64,000 nucleotides of DNA from Stenotrophomonas humi (lineage in GTDB: Bacteria > Pseudomonadota > Gammaproteobacteria > Xanthomonadales > Xanthomonadaceae): contig NZ_LDJI01000026.1 of the NCBI RefSeq assembly GCF_001431415.1, forward strand, positions 1 to 64,000. The letters are read 5' to 3'. A model generated the notes under the pieces. The model made no database searches. It was not told where the DNA came from and saw only the letters and a program-made list of their open reading frames with translations. Position numbers and translations under genes: made by a program. Numbering within the stretch: the stretch's first letter is position 1; each line of letters opens with the position of its first letter. This document shows, piece by piece, positions 8,555-19,150 of the stretch.

Positions 8555-11202
8555 CAGTGGGGGTCTCCTGGCGTTCTATCGGGTTCCAGGCAAGTCATCA
8601 GCGCATCACGCAATGCCTGCCGGGAGGTTTCAGTAAGGGGTTGGTCGTGCCGGTCAGTCAGCTGGAACTGATCCTCGGCACGCTCGCCAAACGTGGCGAT
8701 GCGCGCGTCCTGCACACGCAGCTGTTGGTCACGCAGTACATGCGCCACGTCGGCCAGCAGGCCGGGGCGGTCTGGCGCGACCAGATTCAGCACGGTGCGG
8801 TCACGCTGGCTGGATTCAAGGAACTCGATGCGCGGGGCGAAGCGGAAGTGCTTCAGCTGCCGTGGCATCACCCGCCGTGCCGGCCGCAATATCTGGATGT
8901 TGCCGGCCAGCGCCTTGCGCAAAGCCGCCTCCAGCCGCGCGGTGTCGCCATCGGCAAAGCTACCGACGGGGGTGACTTCAAACGTATCGAAGATGGTGTC
9001 GTCCGGGCCATCCAGAACGCGGGCACGGTGGATGCCGTACCCGGCGCGGTCCAGCGTCATCACGATGGCGGCAAACAAGCCGTCGCGGTCCGGCGAATGC
9101 ACGAATACTTCCAGCGCATCGCTTTCCGGGGTGATCCGGCGCACCTTCACCAGCGTGCCGCCCTTGCGCACTTCCACCAGCGAAGCCGCCTGCCATACCA
9201 GCTGTTCGGGGCGGAAGCGCACGAAACTTTCATCGGGCATCGCAGCGAACTGGCGGTCGATCACCGCATCGGCATAACCGAGCAGGTTCATCTGCTCGCG
9301 CACGTTGTCACGCGCTTCCAGCACACGTTCGGCTTCGGGCAGGGCGAACTCGATACCTTCGCGCAGTGCGCGGCGGGTGGCGAAGTACAGGTCGGCCAGC
9401 AGCCGGTCCTTCCACGCATTCCAGAGTTTCGGACTGGTGCCGGCGATGTCGGCACAGGTCAGCAGGTACAGGTAATCCAGACGGTCGCGGTCAGCCACCA
9501 ACGCGGCAAACCGGTGGATCACGTCCGGGTCGGTGATGTCCTGCTTCTGCGCCGTTACCGACATGCGCAGATGCTGCTCCACCAGCCAGGCCACCAGCTC
9601 GGTATCCGAACTGCTCAGGCCGTTGGCGCCGCAGAACTCGCGCGCATCCACCGCTCCCAGTTCGGAATGGTCACCACCGCGCCCCTTGGCGATGTCATGG
9701 AACAACCCCGCCAGCAACAACAGCTCAGGTTTGCGCAGCCGTGGCCAGACCTCATGGGCGATGGAGAAACGTTCATCCGCGCGACCGGAAGCGAACAGGC
9801 CGATGTTCCGCAGCACCATCAGTGTGTGCTGGTCGACGGTGTAGACATGAAACAGATCGAACTGCATGCGCCCGGACACCTGCGCGAATGCAGGAATCCA
9901 TTGCCCAAGCACACCCAGCCGGGCCATGCGCGCCAGCGTATCCACCGCGCGCGGGCCGCGCAGCAGCGCCATGAACTGGTCGCGCACCGCTTCGTCCACC
10001 TGCGTGTAGGCCGGAATCTCGTCCAGCATTTCGGCCAGGCCACGTGCGGTCATCGAGTGCAGGCCGCGCACATCCGCAGTGCGTGCCCAGCAGGCAAACA
10101 AGGCGAAGATGCTGCGCACATCGCCATGCGGCCACAGCGGATCATTGGCGGACAGGTAACCACGCCGCAGCGAGAATCCCTCGCCCACCGGTTCGGGTGT
10201 GGCCTCGCCATCGAACTGCTCTTCAAAACGCTGCAGCAGGCGATCGCTGATCCGGCGGATCACCGCCGCGCTGCGATAGAAGCCCTGCATCATCTTTTCC
10301 ACGCCCAGGCTTTCCACGTCGTCGCCGAAGCCCATGCGCGCGGCCAGCGCCTTCTGGTAGTCGAAGCGCAGCCGTTCTTCAGCGCGTTGCGCCACCAGAT
10401 GCAGGCCAAAGCGCAGCCGCGCCAGCACCAGCCGCTCGCGCTTGAGCGCTGCCGCTTCGTCCAGGCCCAGATGGCCCAATCCGACCAGTGCATCGATGTT
10501 GCTGACGCCGAAGGCACGCAGTGCCATCCAGCCGAGGGTGTTGAGATCACGCAGACCACCCGGGCCGTCCTTGATGTCCGGCTCCAGGTTGTCAGCGGTG
10601 TCACCAAAGCGCTGATGCCGCTGCAGCAGCTCATCACGCTTGGCCAGGAAGAATTCGCGCGGCGGCCAGATCAGACTGGGCGAAACGGCACGCGCCAACC
10701 CATGTTGCGCGGTGGCATCGGCACACAGCGGACGGGCTTCGATCAGTGCGGTCAACACCGTCTGGTCCGCAGCGGCCTGGGCGCACTGCGCCGCCGAACG
10801 CACGGCATGGCTGGCCGGCAGACCGGCATCCCACAGCAAGGCGAACAGCCGCGCCAGCGCGCCTTCATGGGCCTGCTGGAGTTCGGCCTCACCGAGCACC
10901 AGCAGGTCAATGTCCGAACGCGGGAACAGCTCTCCGCGCCCATACCCACCCACCGCAAACAGCGCCAGGCCGGCATCCGCGGGAACGCAGCGCTGCCATG
11001 CTTCGCGGATCAGCTGGTCGGCGGCACGCGCACGCACGCCGAGCAGGCGCTCGACGTTGTCACCTTGTTCAAAGCGTTTGCACAGACGTGCATCGGTGTG
11101 CGCCAGCGATTGCCGCGCCTGCGCGACCCACTGTGCATCACCGGCAGAACCTGCCGGCGCGTCCGGTACGTTATCGACCAGGCCCGCCGGCAGTTGACTC
11201 AT
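8554..11202 (-). CDS. glnD: bifunctional [protein-PII] uridylyltransferase / uridylyl-removing enzyme
   Basis: GlnD senses glutamine and adds or removes UMP on PII signal proteins, which sets nitrogen control. The 882 residues are near the usual 860-890. Domain order is complete: the nucleotidyltransferase motif [17 protein letters not shown] (about 85-101), an HD phosphohydrolase domain ([15 protein letters not shown], about 500), and two C-terminal ACT domains ([16 protein letters not shown] and [17 protein letters not shown]) that bind glutamine. The start overlaps the map stop by four bases, and the end overlaps the dapD start, so map, glnD and dapD are translationally coupled. Confidence 0.97.
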   Translation of the reverse strand: MSQLPAGLVDNVPDAPAGSAGDAQWVAQARQSLAHTDARLCKRFEQGDNVERLLGVRARAADQLIREAWQRCVPADAGLALFAVGGYGRGELFPRSDIDLLVLGEAELQQAHEGALARLFALLWDAGLPASHAVRSAAQCAQAAADQTVLTALIEARPLCADATAQHGLARAVSPSLIWPPREFFLAKRDELLQRHQRFGDTADNLEPDIKDGPGGLRDLNTLGWMALRAFGVSNIDALVGLGHLGLDEAAALKRERLVLARLRFGLHLVAQRAEERLRFDYQKALAARMGFGDDVESLGVEKMMQGFYRSAAVIRRISDRLLQRFEEQFDGEATPEPVGEGFSLRRGYLSANDPLWPHGDVRSIFALFACWARTADVRGLHSMTARGLAEMLDEIPAYTQVDEAVRDQFMALLRGPRAVDTLARMARLGVLGQWIPAFAQVSGRMQFDLFHVYTVDQHTLMVLRNIGLFASGRADERFSIAHEVWPRLRKPELLLLAGLFHDIAKGRGGDHSELGAVDAREFCGANGLSSSDTELVAWLVEQHLRMSVTAQKQDITDPDVIHRFAALVADRDRLDYLYLLTCADIAGTSPKLWNAWKDRLLADLYFATRRALREGIEFALPEAERVLEARDNVREQMNLLGYADAVIDRQFAAMPDESFVRFRPEQLVWQAASLVEVRKGGTLVKVRRITPESDALEVFVHSPDRDGLFAAIVMTLDRAGYGIHRARVLDGPDDTIFDTFEVTPVGSFADGDTARLEAALRKALAGNIQILRPARRVMPRQLKHFRFAPRIEFLESSQRDRTVLNLVAPDRPGLLADVAHVLRDQQLRVQDARIATFGERAEDQFQLTDRHDQPLTETSRQALRDALMTCLEPDRTPGDPH

Positions 11203-11975
11203 GCCTGCGCGGATTCAGCGGGCGACAGCGTCAGCACTTCCACGCCGTCTTCGGTTACCGCGATCATGTGCTCCCACTGCGCCGAGAGCTTGCGGTCCTT
11301 GGTCACCACGGTCCAGCCATCGGGCAGCACCTTGGTGTAACGGGTGCCTTCATTGATCATCGGCTCGATGGTGAAGGTCATGCCGGCCTTGAGCACCAGG
11401 CCCTGGCCCGGGCGGCCGTAGTGCAGCACCTGCGGCTCGTCGTGATAGACCTTGCCGATGCCATGGCCACAGTACTCGCGCACCACGCTGAAACGCTCGG
11501 ATTCGGCGTATTCCTGGATCGCATGGCCCACGTCGCCCAGCGTCGCGCCCGGCTTGACCGCACGGATGCCGCGCCACATGGCTTCCTTTGTGGTCTCCAC
11601 CAGGCGCTTTGCCATCACCGAGGGCGTGCCGACGTAGTACATGCGGCTGGTATCACCGTGCCAACCGTCCTTGATGACGGTCACGTCGATATTGACGATG
11701 TCACCGTCCTTCAACACCTTGGCTTCGCTCGGAATGCCGTGGCAGATGACGTTGTTGACCGAGGCGCATACGGTCTTGGGGAACCCGCGGTAGCCGACGT
11801 TGGCCGGAATCGCACCCTGCACATTGATGATGTGGTCATGGCAGATGCGGTCCAGCTCTTCGGTGGTGACACCGGGCTTGACGTGAGGGGCAACGATGTC
11901 GAGCACCTCAGCCGCCAGGCGGCCAGCGATGCGCATCTTTTCGATTTCTTCGGGGGTTTTCAGTTGGATTGCCAT
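11199..11975 (-). CDS. map: methionine aminopeptidase type I
   Basis: Removes the initiator methionine from nascent proteins. All five metal ligands of the pita-bread fold are recognisable: the two Asp in IVNIDVTVIKDGWHGDTSRMY, the His in REYCGHGIGKVYH, and the Glu residues in FTIEPMIN and QWEHMIAVTEDG. The substrate His is in NNVICHGIP. The start at 11975 (AIQLKTPEEIEKMRIAGRLAAE) gives 258 residues, as in other xanthomonads; an ATG at 11993 would add six residues. It is the first gene of the map-glnD-dapD operon and is divergent from rpsB, which is also the arrangement in many gammaproteobacteria. Confidence 0.96.
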   Translation of the reverse strand: MAIQLKTPEEIEKMRIAGRLAAEVLDIVAPHVKPGVTTEELDRICHDHIINVQGAIPANVGYRGFPKTVCASVNNVICHGIPSEAKVLKDGDIVNIDVTVIKDGWHGDTSRMYYVGTPSVMAKRLVETTKEAMWRGIRAVKPGATLGDVGHAIQEYAESERFSVVREYCGHGIGKVYHDEPQVLHYGRPGQGLVLKAGMTFTIEPMINEGTRYTKVLPDGWTVVTKDRKLSAQWEHMIAVTEDGVEVLTLSPAESAQA

Positions 11976-12332
11976 CTGCCGATTATCGCGCATTTGGGGA
12001 AGATCGCTGAACCTTTCACATTATTGAACCGGCTGCCGCGCCCCTGAGCCCCGCCAGCCAGCCCGGACCTGCGTTGCAGGCACCGCGCGCAGCGCCAAGC
12101 AGCCGCCCCTCACCCCCTCCCCAGGAAGCGACAACAAGCCAGCCCGATCAGCACGCACCGGCTCCAACCCCCACAAAACCACGCACCACTCATATCGGAC
12201 CCGACACCCCGCTGCCAGACGGCACATTGAATCCGGCGCCGACCTCCGGCCCTGGTCTCTGCCGGAGAGCGCCCAGCGACCGGCGCCAGCACCACCCCAT
12301 CCAGAGGGGATGCATGCACCACCGCCCACGGT

Positions 12333-12362
12333 TTGCAGCCAAGGCCCTCCCCCCGCTATACT
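12333..12362 (+). promoter_or_regulatory. candidate rpsB promoter
   Basis: A -35-like TTGCAG (12333-12338) and a -10-like TATACT (12357-12362) are separated by 18 bases, about 210 bases before the rpsB start. They lie in the 600-base divergent region between map and rpsB, which contains no gene that I can support. The -10 is close to consensus and the -35 matches only at the TTG, so this is a visual call. Confidence 0.45.
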
Positions 12363-12448
12363 TCGCCGGCTTTGCTGGGCCAATGGCCTGCCAATCCCGC
12401 CCACACCGGGCGTCACCGGTGAATTCACACCCTACGCCCCCATCCGTG

Positions 12449-12507
12449 CCGGGGTGCCCTGTTCAGCAGGGTTCGGCCACGGAGGCGCAGGGGAAGCCCA
12501 ACCCCGG
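12449..12507 (+). promoter_or_regulatory. structured rpsB leader, possible S2 autoregulatory element
   Basis: Distal arms CCGGGGT (12449-12455) and ACCCCGG (12501-12507) can close a domain that holds an inner hairpin CCCTG-TTCAG-CAGGG (12457-12471) and a second unpaired or weakly paired segment. The element ends about 67 bases before the rpsB ATG. In Escherichia coli the rpsB-tsf operon is autoregulated by protein S2 acting on a conserved leader, so the position fits such a role. I have not matched this sequence to the known S2-leader consensus; function is inferred. Confidence 0.4.
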
Positions 12508-12574
12508 AACCTACCGCTTCAGTGCGGATTCGCCCCTATTTCATGGCGACCGGTTCCCTGTCAGGAGTTTTGCA

Positions 12575-13384
12575 ATGCCCCAGATCACCATGCGTCAGAT
12601 GTTGGAAGCCGGCGTCCATTTCGGTCACCAGACCCGTTACTGGAACCCCAAGATGGCTCCGTACATCTTCGGCGCCCGCGGCAAGATCCACATCATCAAC
12701 CTGGAAAAGACCGTCCCGCTGTTCAACGATGCGATGAACTTCATCTCGTCCGTTGCCCAGAAGCGCGGCACCATCCTGTTCCTGGGCACCAAGCGCAGCG
12801 CACGCGAATCCATCAAGGAAGAAGCCGAGCGTTGCAACATGCCGTTCATGAACCAGCGTTGGCTGGGCGGCACGCTGACCAACTTCGCCACGGTCAAGAA
12901 GTCGGTGGCCCGCCTGAAGGAACTGGAAGCCGGTGAAACCGACGGCACCTTCGACAAGCTGGTCAAGCACGAAGTGCTGGGCCTGCGTCGCGAGCGCGAG
13001 AAGCTGGAAGCCTCGTTGGGCGGCATCAAGGAAATGAACCGCCTGCCCGACGCCATCTTCGTCATCGACATCGGCCACGAAGACATCGCCATCAAGGAAG
13101 CCAAGAAGCTCGGCATCCCGGTGATCGCCGTGGTTGACACCAACTACAACCCGGAACTGGTGGATTACGCCATCCCGGGCAACGACGACGCCATCCGCGC
13201 TGTGCAGCTGTACGCCCGCGCCGCTGCTGACGCCGTGCTGGAAGGCAAGGCCGCTGCTCCGAACGCCGCCACCGTGCGCGAAGACGAGTTCGCTGGCGCC
13301 GTTGCTGCCGACGAAGCCAAGCCGGCTCGCCGCGCTCCGGTCAAGAAGACCGCCGCCAAGACCGGCGACGAGGCTTCGGCCTGA
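12575..13384 (+). CDS. rpsB: 30S ribosomal protein S2
   Basis: The N-terminus [30 protein letters not shown] and the blocks [33 protein letters not shown] and [30 protein letters not shown] are classic S2. The start is fixed by AGGAG eight to nine bases upstream and by the family N-terminus. At 269 residues it is longer than the 241 of E. coli because of an Ala/Lys/Pro-rich C-terminal tail of about 40 residues ending [15 protein letters not shown]. It is followed by tsf after a 134-base spacer. Confidence 0.98.
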   Translation: MPQITMRQMLEAGVHFGHQTRYWNPKMAPYIFGARGKIHIINLEKTVPLFNDAMNFISSVAQKRGTILFLGTKRSARESIKEEAERCNMPFMNQRWLGGTLTNFATVKKSVARLKELEAGETDGTFDKLVKHEVLGLRREREKLEASLGGIKEMNRLPDAIFVIDIGHEDIAIKEAKKLGIPVIAVVDTNYNPELVDYAIPGNDDAIRAVQLYARAAADAVLEGKAAAPNAATVREDEFAGAVAADEAKPARRAPVKKTAAKTGDEASA

Positions 13385-13469
13385 TGCACCAGGCGGGCGC
13401 AGCCTCTGCGCCCGCCACCCCTGCCCCGGCCCCATCCGGCGCCGGCCACTGACAGGGCCTCGTAACAAG

Positions 13470-13490
13470 GGCCGGCAATCATTGCCGGCC
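13470..13490 (+). other. hairpin between rpsB and tsf
   Basis: Perfect complementary arms GGCCGGCAAT and ATTGCCGGCC flank one base. No T-run follows, so this is more likely a processing or attenuation hairpin in the rpsB-tsf message than a full terminator. E. coli has partial attenuation at the same place. Confidence 0.5.
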
Positions 13491-13518
13491 TACCCCTTTC
13501 TATTCGTGAGGAAATTCC

Positions 13519-14397
<879 letters not shown>

Positions 14398-14422
14398 TCC
14401 TGCCAGCGTCCGGTTGCATCCC

Positions 14423-14456
14423 AAAGAAGCCGCGGTCATCCGCGGCTTCTTTTTTT
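14423..14456 (+). terminator. rho-independent terminator after tsf
   Basis: Arms AAAGAAGCCGCGG and CCGCGGCTTCTTT are perfect 13-base complements with a TCAT loop, followed directly by a run of T to 14456. Confidence 0.92.
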
Positions 14457-14575
14457 GTGCCCCACCCCCGGGACGGCACAATGCATGCCACCATCATTTG
14501 AAAGCAAACTGTGACGCCCCTTTTATATTCGGGACGTGCATGTATTCTTGGGCCACTGCCGCCCGCACTACAGAC

Positions 14576-16081
14576 ATGTCCCCCGAGCTCACCGCAGCAC
14601 TGTCCCTCTGTCGAAATCTGCCCTCCCCGCCCGCCGTTGCGGTGCGCTTGATCGAGTTGGCGCAGGATCCGGAAACCGACATCGCCAGCGCCGCCGACGT
14701 CATTGCCCTGGACATGAGCCTGAGCGCACGCATGATGCGCATCGCCAACTCGCCGCTTTATGCCAGCCGCCGCCGCATCGAGAACCTCGGCCAGGCACTG
14801 ACCATGCTGGGTCTCAACGCAACACTGCAGTTGTCACTGGGCTTCAGCCTGGCCCGTGCGCTGCACGACGACGAACGCCACGCACAGCTGCACGACGCGG
14901 TTTGGCGACGCAGCATCCTCAGCGCGCTGGCGGCACGCTACCTGGGTCTATCCTGCGGCGTGCGGCGTGTCGAGGAACTGATGCTGGCCGGTCTGCTGCA
15001 GGACATCGGCATCCTCACCCTGCTGCAGATCCGTTCGGGCGATTACCCCGAACTGCTGGCCAGCGTCTCCAGCAATGATGAATTGCTGGCGCGCGAACGC
15101 AGCATGCTGGGATGCAGCCACGCCGAGATCGGCGCGAACCTCTGTGAACAATGGGGTCTGCCGCGCTTTCTGGTCGAGGCCATCAGCCACAGCGAGGCCC
15201 CGGCCGAAGCGACCGATCTTTTCGAACGCTGCGTTGCCCTGTCCAGCCACGTGGCGAACATCTGGCTGGCCGATGATGCCGATGCCGCGCGCGAGGAGGC
15301 ACTGCGCCGGGTATACGAAGATCTGGGCATGGACAGCTCGCGCTTCGACCAGGTACTGCAGCAGGTAAGCCAGATGCTGCCAGAAATCAGCGCATTGTTT
15401 GATGTCCCGGTACCCTCCCCGGCACGCGTCACCTACCTGCTGGACCACGCCAGCGAACTGATCGCACTGCGCAATCTACGCCAGCTGCAGGATGCTTCGG
15501 CCTGGGAACGTCGCGCCGACCATTACGAACAACAGGCCCGCCGGCTGGCCGAACAGGCACATCTTGACGCACTCACCGGCGTACTCAACCGCCGTCAACT
15601 TGAAGTGGTGCTGGAGCAGGAGTTCACCCACGCCAACCATCCGGATCGCCCGCTGTCGGTCGCTTTCATCGACCTGGACGATTTCAAGAAGATCAACGAC
15701 CAACACGGTCATCTGGTGGGCGATCAGGTGCTGCAGGCCTTCGCCAGCCGCCTTCAGTCGCACCTGCGCGGCTCGGACACCGTGGCCCGCTTTGGTGGCG
15801 AGGAGTTCGTGGTGCTGTTCCCCGGCACCAGCCAGCAGACCGCCGTGGACGTCATCCGCCGGGTACTGGGCGCCATCGCCCACACCCCGATGGTCACCGT
15901 CGCCAATGCGCCGCTGCACATTACTTTCTCCGCAGGCGTGGCCACCCACGGCATCTACGAACGGTTCGCCGACATGCGCGACCTGCTCAAGGCCGCCGAT
16001 GACGTGCTCTACCGATCCAAGAGCCTGGGCCGCAACCGCGTCATCGCCCGCGCGCCGGAGTCGCAACCCACCGCCTGCTGA
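14576..16081 (+). CDS. HDOD-GGDEF signalling protein, probable diguanylate cyclase
   Basis: The N-terminal half (about residues 1-290) is an HDOD domain: LPSPPAVAVRLIELAQDPETDI, ADVIALDMSLSARMMRIANSPLY and a Gly-Leu-Leu-Gln-Asp-Ile-Gly motif. A linker with helical character (RADHYEQQARRLAEQA) leads to a C-terminal GGDEF domain with FGGEEF. Here the inhibitory RxxD motif is present (RGSD, five residues before GGEEF), so product-feedback cyclic di-GMP synthesis is expected. No membrane segment, so it is cytoplasmic. The ATG at 14576 was chosen because the HDOD domain starts right after it. An ATG at 14540 would add 12 residues and lies very near a possible -10. Confidence 0.88.
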   Translation: MSPELTAALSLCRNLPSPPAVAVRLIELAQDPETDIASAADVIALDMSLSARMMRIANSPLYASRRRIENLGQALTMLGLNATLQLSLGFSLARALHDDERHAQLHDAVWRRSILSALAARYLGLSCGVRRVEELMLAGLLQDIGILTLLQIRSGDYPELLASVSSNDELLARERSMLGCSHAEIGANLCEQWGLPRFLVEAISHSEAPAEATDLFERCVALSSHVANIWLADDADAAREEALRRVYEDLGMDSSRFDQVLQQVSQMLPEISALFDVPVPSPARVTYLLDHASELIALRNLRQLQDASAWERRADHYEQQARRLAEQAHLDALTGVLNRRQLEVVLEQEFTHANHPDRPLSVAFIDLDDFKKINDQHGHLVGDQVLQAFASRLQSHLRGSDTVARFGGEEFVVLFPGTSQQTAVDVIRRVLGAIAHTPMVTVANAPLHITFSAGVATHGIYERFADMRDLLKAADDVLYRSKSLGRNRVIARAPESQPTAC

Positions 16082-16102
16082 ACCGATTGCCGGCAACACG
16101 GC

Positions 16103-16128
16103 CTTTTGTTGCGGCATTGCAACAAAAG
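16103..16128. repeat. perfect inverted repeat before pyrH
   Basis: Arms CTTTTGTTGC (16103-16112) and GCAACAAAAG (16119-16128) flank a six-base centre. It lies 21 bases after the HDOD-GGDEF stop and 61 bases before pyrH. No T-run follows the second arm, so it may act as a weak terminator or as a protein-binding site upstream of pyrH. Confidence 0.5.
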
Positions 16129-16189
16129 CTCTGACCGGGAACCACCGCTTCCGTTAGACTTCCCGCGTTTTCCAGCCATAGAGATCGTC

Positions 16190-16918
16190 ATGTCCAAACT
16201 CGCCTACCAACGCATCCTTCTGAAACTTTCCGGGGAGGCGCTGATGGGAGATGAGGACTACGGCATCGACCCCAAGATCATCAACCGCCTGGCCCGTGAA
16301 GTCATCGAGGCCCAGCAGGCGGGCGCCGAAGTAGCACTGGTGATCGGCGGCGGCAACATCTTCCGCGGCGCGGGCCTGGCAGCAGGCGGCATGGACCGCG
16401 TCACCGGCGACCAGATGGGCATGCTGGCAACGGTCATCAATGCGCTGGCCATGCAGGATGCACTGGAAAAGCTCGGCGCCAAGGCGCGCGTGATGAGCGC
16501 CATCAAGATCAACGACGTATGCGAGGACTACATCCGTCGCCGCGCCATCCGCCACCTTGAAAAAGGCCGCCTGGTGATTTTCGCCGCCGGCGTCGGCAGC
16601 CCGTTCTTCACCACCGATTCGGGCGCCGCCCTGCGCGCCATCGAAATCGGTGCCGACCTGCTGCTCAAGGCCACCAAGGTCGACGGCGTCTACGACAAGG
16701 ACCCGAACAAGTACGCCGATGCCGTCCGCTATGACAGCCTCACTTACGACCAGGTCATCAAGCAGGGCCTGGAAGTGATGGACACGGCCGCCTTCGCGCT
16801 GGCCCGTGACAGCGACCTGCCGATGCGCGTGTTCGACATGGGCCAGCCGGGCGAACTGCTGAAAATCCTGCACGGCGAAAACATCGGCACCCTGGTCCAC
16901 GGCCGCGACAACCACTGA
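16190..16918 (+). CDS. pyrH: uridylate kinase
   Basis: Phosphorylates UMP to UDP. Bacterial UMP kinase of the amino-acid-kinase fold: [12 protein letters not shown] at the N-terminus, [30 protein letters not shown], and [18 protein letters not shown]. The protein has 242 residues, matching the family. The start is set by [17 protein letters not shown]. It stands upstream of frr, the near-universal gene order in this group. Confidence 0.97.
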   Translation: MSKLAYQRILLKLSGEALMGDEDYGIDPKIINRLAREVIEAQQAGAEVALVIGGGNIFRGAGLAAGGMDRVTGDQMGMLATVINALAMQDALEKLGAKARVMSAIKINDVCEDYIRRRAIRHLEKGRLVIFAAGVGSPFFTTDSGAALRAIEIGADLLLKATKVDGVYDKDPNKYADAVRYDSLTYDQVIKQGLEVMDTAAFALARDSDLPMRVFDMGQPGELLKILHGENIGTLVHGRDNH

Positions 16919-16957
16919 CCTTCTCAGGTTCCGGCCCGGTGGAGAGGGCTCTTCGCC

Positions 16958-16963
16958 TATAAT
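16958..16963 (+). promoter_or_regulatory. possible -10 element for frr
   Basis: A perfect TATAAT lies 34 bases before the frr start in the 78-base gap after pyrH. No good -35 is visible at the right distance, so activity is uncertain. Confidence 0.35.
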
Positions 16964-16996
16964 CGGCCGGTTCCAGCACCATCAAGGATTCCGGCG

Positions 16997-17554
16997 ATGA
17001 TCAACGACATCAAAACCAATGCGCAGACGCGCATGGCAAAGAGCCTCGACGCTCTGCGCCACACCCTCACCACCATCCGTACCGGCCGCGCCTCCCCGGC
17101 GCTGCTGGACGGCATCAAGGTCAAGGCCTACGGCACTGACACGCCCCTGAACCAGGTGGCCAGCATCAGCGTCTCTGAAGGCCGCTCGCTGGTCATCACG
17201 CTGTTCGACAAGGGCATGATCAAGGAAGTCGAGAAGGCCATCTACGCTTCCGACATCGGCATCACCCCCACCACCGTGGGCACCGTGATCCGCCTGAACC
17301 TGCCGCCGCTCACTGAAGAGCGCCGCAAGGAGCTCGCAAAATCCGTGAGCAAGGAAGGCGAGGAGACCAAGGTCGGCATCCGCAACATCCGCCGTGATGC
17401 CAACCAGGAAGTCGCCAAGCTGCTCAAGGACAAGGCCATCACCGAAGATGATGACCGCCGCGCGCAGGAGGAGATCCAGAAGCTGACCGACAAGGCGATC
17501 AAGGACGTCGACGATGTGGTCAAGCTGAAAGAACAGGAACTGATGGCGGTCTGA
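16997..17554 (+). CDS. frr: ribosome recycling factor
   Basis: RRF splits the post-termination ribosome together with EF-G. The 185-residue length and the motifs IRTGRASPALLDGIKVKAYGTDTPLNQVA, DIGITPTTVGTVIRLNLPPLTEERRKEL and VGIRNIRRDANQ are diagnostic. AAGGA precedes the ATG. uppS follows after only 15 bases, or is nearly contiguous if a GTG start is used. Confidence 0.98.
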   Translation: MINDIKTNAQTRMAKSLDALRHTLTTIRTGRASPALLDGIKVKAYGTDTPLNQVASISVSEGRSLVITLFDKGMIKEVEKAIYASDIGITPTTVGTVIRLNLPPLTEERRKELAKSVSKEGEETKVGIRNIRRDANQEVAKLLKDKAITEDDDRRAQEEIQKLTDKAIKDVDDVVKLKEQELMAV

Positions 17555-17569
17555 CGGGTGCTGCCTGTC

Positions 17570-18331
17570 ATGCCCAACGACACACCCGCACCGCGCCTGC
17601 CGGGGCACATTGCCATCATCATGGATGGCAATGGCCGGTGGGCGCAGCAACGCCGGAGGCCGCGCATGATCGGCCACCGCGCCGGTGCGCGTGCGGTCAA
17701 CCGCACCATCGATTTCTGCCTTGACCATGGCATCGGCGCACTGACCCTGTTCGCCTTCTCCAGTGAAAACTGGGGGCGGCCGCAGGACGAGGTGGATTCG
17801 CTGATGAAGCTGTTTCTCGGTGCACTGGACCGTGAGGTGGACGAACTCCACCGCCGTGGCGTGCGCGTGCGTTTCATCGGCGACCGCTCACGCTTTGGCG
17901 CCAGCATCGTGCAGCGCATGCACAAGGCCGAGCAGCGCACCCAGGACAACCGCGCCATGACCCTGGCCATCGCAGCCAGTTATGGCGGCCGCCAGGACAT
18001 CGCCCTGGCCGCGCGTGCACTGGCAGAGCAGGTCGCTGCCGGCACCCTGAAGCCGGAACAGATCGACGAAGAACTGCTTGGCAGCCATGTGGCCCTGTCC
18101 GACCTGGCACCGCCGGATCTGTTCATCCGCACCGGTGGCGACACCCGTATCAGCAACTTCCTGCTGTGGCAGCTGGCCTACACCGAACTGTGGTTCACCG
18201 ACGTGCTGTGGCCGGACTTCGATGCGACCATCCTCCAACAGGCATTGGATGACTACGCCGGGCGTGAACGCCGCTTTGGCCTGACCAGTGCCCAGATCGC
18301 CGCCAACGCGACCCAGAGCACACATCCATGA
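17570..18331 (+). CDS. uppS: undecaprenyl diphosphate synthase (cis-prenyltransferase)
   Basis: Makes the C55 carrier lipid for peptidoglycan and other polymers from farnesyl diphosphate and isopentenyl diphosphate. The catalytic region HIAIIMDGNGRWAQQR is intact, as are FSSENWGRP and RTGGDTRISNFLLWQLAYTEL. The ATG at 17570 gives 253 residues; a GTG at 17558 is an alternative of four extra residues, and neither has a strong ribosome-binding site. The end overlaps cdsA by four bases (ATGA). Confidence 0.96.
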   Translation: MPNDTPAPRLPGHIAIIMDGNGRWAQQRRRPRMIGHRAGARAVNRTIDFCLDHGIGALTLFAFSSENWGRPQDEVDSLMKLFLGALDREVDELHRRGVRVRFIGDRSRFGASIVQRMHKAEQRTQDNRAMTLAIAASYGGRQDIALAARALAEQVAAGTLKPEQIDEELLGSHVALSDLAPPDLFIRTGGDTRISNFLLWQLAYTELWFTDVLWPDFDATILQQALDDYAGRERRFGLTSAQIAANATQSTHP

Positions 18332-19149
18332 CCAAAACCCGCGTGATTGCCGCGCTCATCATGGCCCCGGTGGCTATCTGCGCGATCCTGTTCCTGCCCA
18401 CGCAATGGCTTGCCGCCGCCGCCGCCCTGGTGTTCCTGACCGGCCTATGGGAATGGCTCAAGCTCACCGGGGTCGACGGCCTGCCGCGCACCGTATTGCT
18501 GGCGCTCAACCTGTTGCTGATGGTGCTGATGGTGTGGGCTTCGGTGGGCAGCCTGGTGCTGTTCCAACTGGCCGCGCTGGTCGGCGTCGGTTTCTGGTTG
18601 CTGGCATTGCTGTGGCTGCGTTACTTCAACTTCGGCGCCCACGATGAAAACAGCGCGCGCATGCTCAAGCTCGCCGCCGGCACCCTGGCCATTGTTCCGG
18701 CCTGGGCGGCACTGGTGCTGTTGCACGCTGCAGAGCCCAATGGCCACCTGTGGCTGCTGACCGCACTGATGCTGGTCTGGGCCGCCGATTCGGGGGCTTA
18801 TTTTGCCGGCCGCGCCTTTGGCAAGCACAAGCTGGCGCCACGCATCAGCCCCAACAAGACCATTGAAGGTGTGCTCGGCGGACTGGTTGCCGGCCTGATC
18901 GTCGCCGGCGGGCTCGGCTGGCTGGCTGGCGTATCAGCCTCCGGTTTCGGCTGGCTGATGCTGGTTGCAGCCGTGGCGGTGCTGGCTTCGGTGCTGGGTG
19001 ATCTGTTTGAAAGCCTGCTCAAGCGCCATGCCGGCGCCAAGGATTCAGGCAACGTGATTCCAGGCCACGGCGGCGTGCTGGACCGCATCGACGGCGTGCT
19101 GGCTGCGCTGCCGGTGTTCGCGTTGGGCAAGGAATTCTTCGGTTTCTGA
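18328..19149 (+). CDS. cdsA: phosphatidate cytidylyltransferase
   Basis: Inner-membrane enzyme that makes CDP-diacylglycerol from phosphatidate and CTP for phospholipid synthesis. It has 273 residues and several hydrophobic helices. The C-terminal family signature is visible: [36 protein letters not shown]. Earlier, [28 protein letters not shown] is the conserved cytoplasmic loop. Translationally coupled to uppS by ATGA; dxr starts one base after its stop. Confidence 0.97.
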   Translation: MTKTRVIAALIMAPVAICAILFLPTQWLAAAAALVFLTGLWEWLKLTGVDGLPRTVLLALNLLLMVLMVWASVGSLVLFQLAALVGVGFWLLALLWLRYFNFGAHDENSARMLKLAAGTLAIVPAWAALVLLHAAEPNGHLWLLTALMLVWAADSGAYFAGRAFGKHKLAPRISPNKTIEGVLGGLVAGLIVAGGLGWLAGVSASGFGWLMLVAAVAVLASVLGDLFESLLKRHAGAKDSGNVIPGHGGVLDRIDGVLAALPVFALGKEFFGF

Positions 19150-19150
19150 C

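Noticed and set aside
8443..11340. Long plus-strand open frame (965 codons) opposite glnD
   Set aside because: GC-rich antisense frame over a complete glnD; no ribosome-binding site and biased low-complexity composition rich in Gln, His and Arg.
12421..12560. Possible metabolite riboswitch upstream of rpsB
   Set aside because: The sequence does not show the conserved boxes of cobalamin, TPP, FMN or glycine riboswitches; a ribosomal-protein leader is the simpler reading.
12074..12574. N-terminal extension of S2 by 167 codons
   Set aside because: Pro/Arg-rich, no homology, covers the promoter and structured leader; AGGAG marks the start at 12575.
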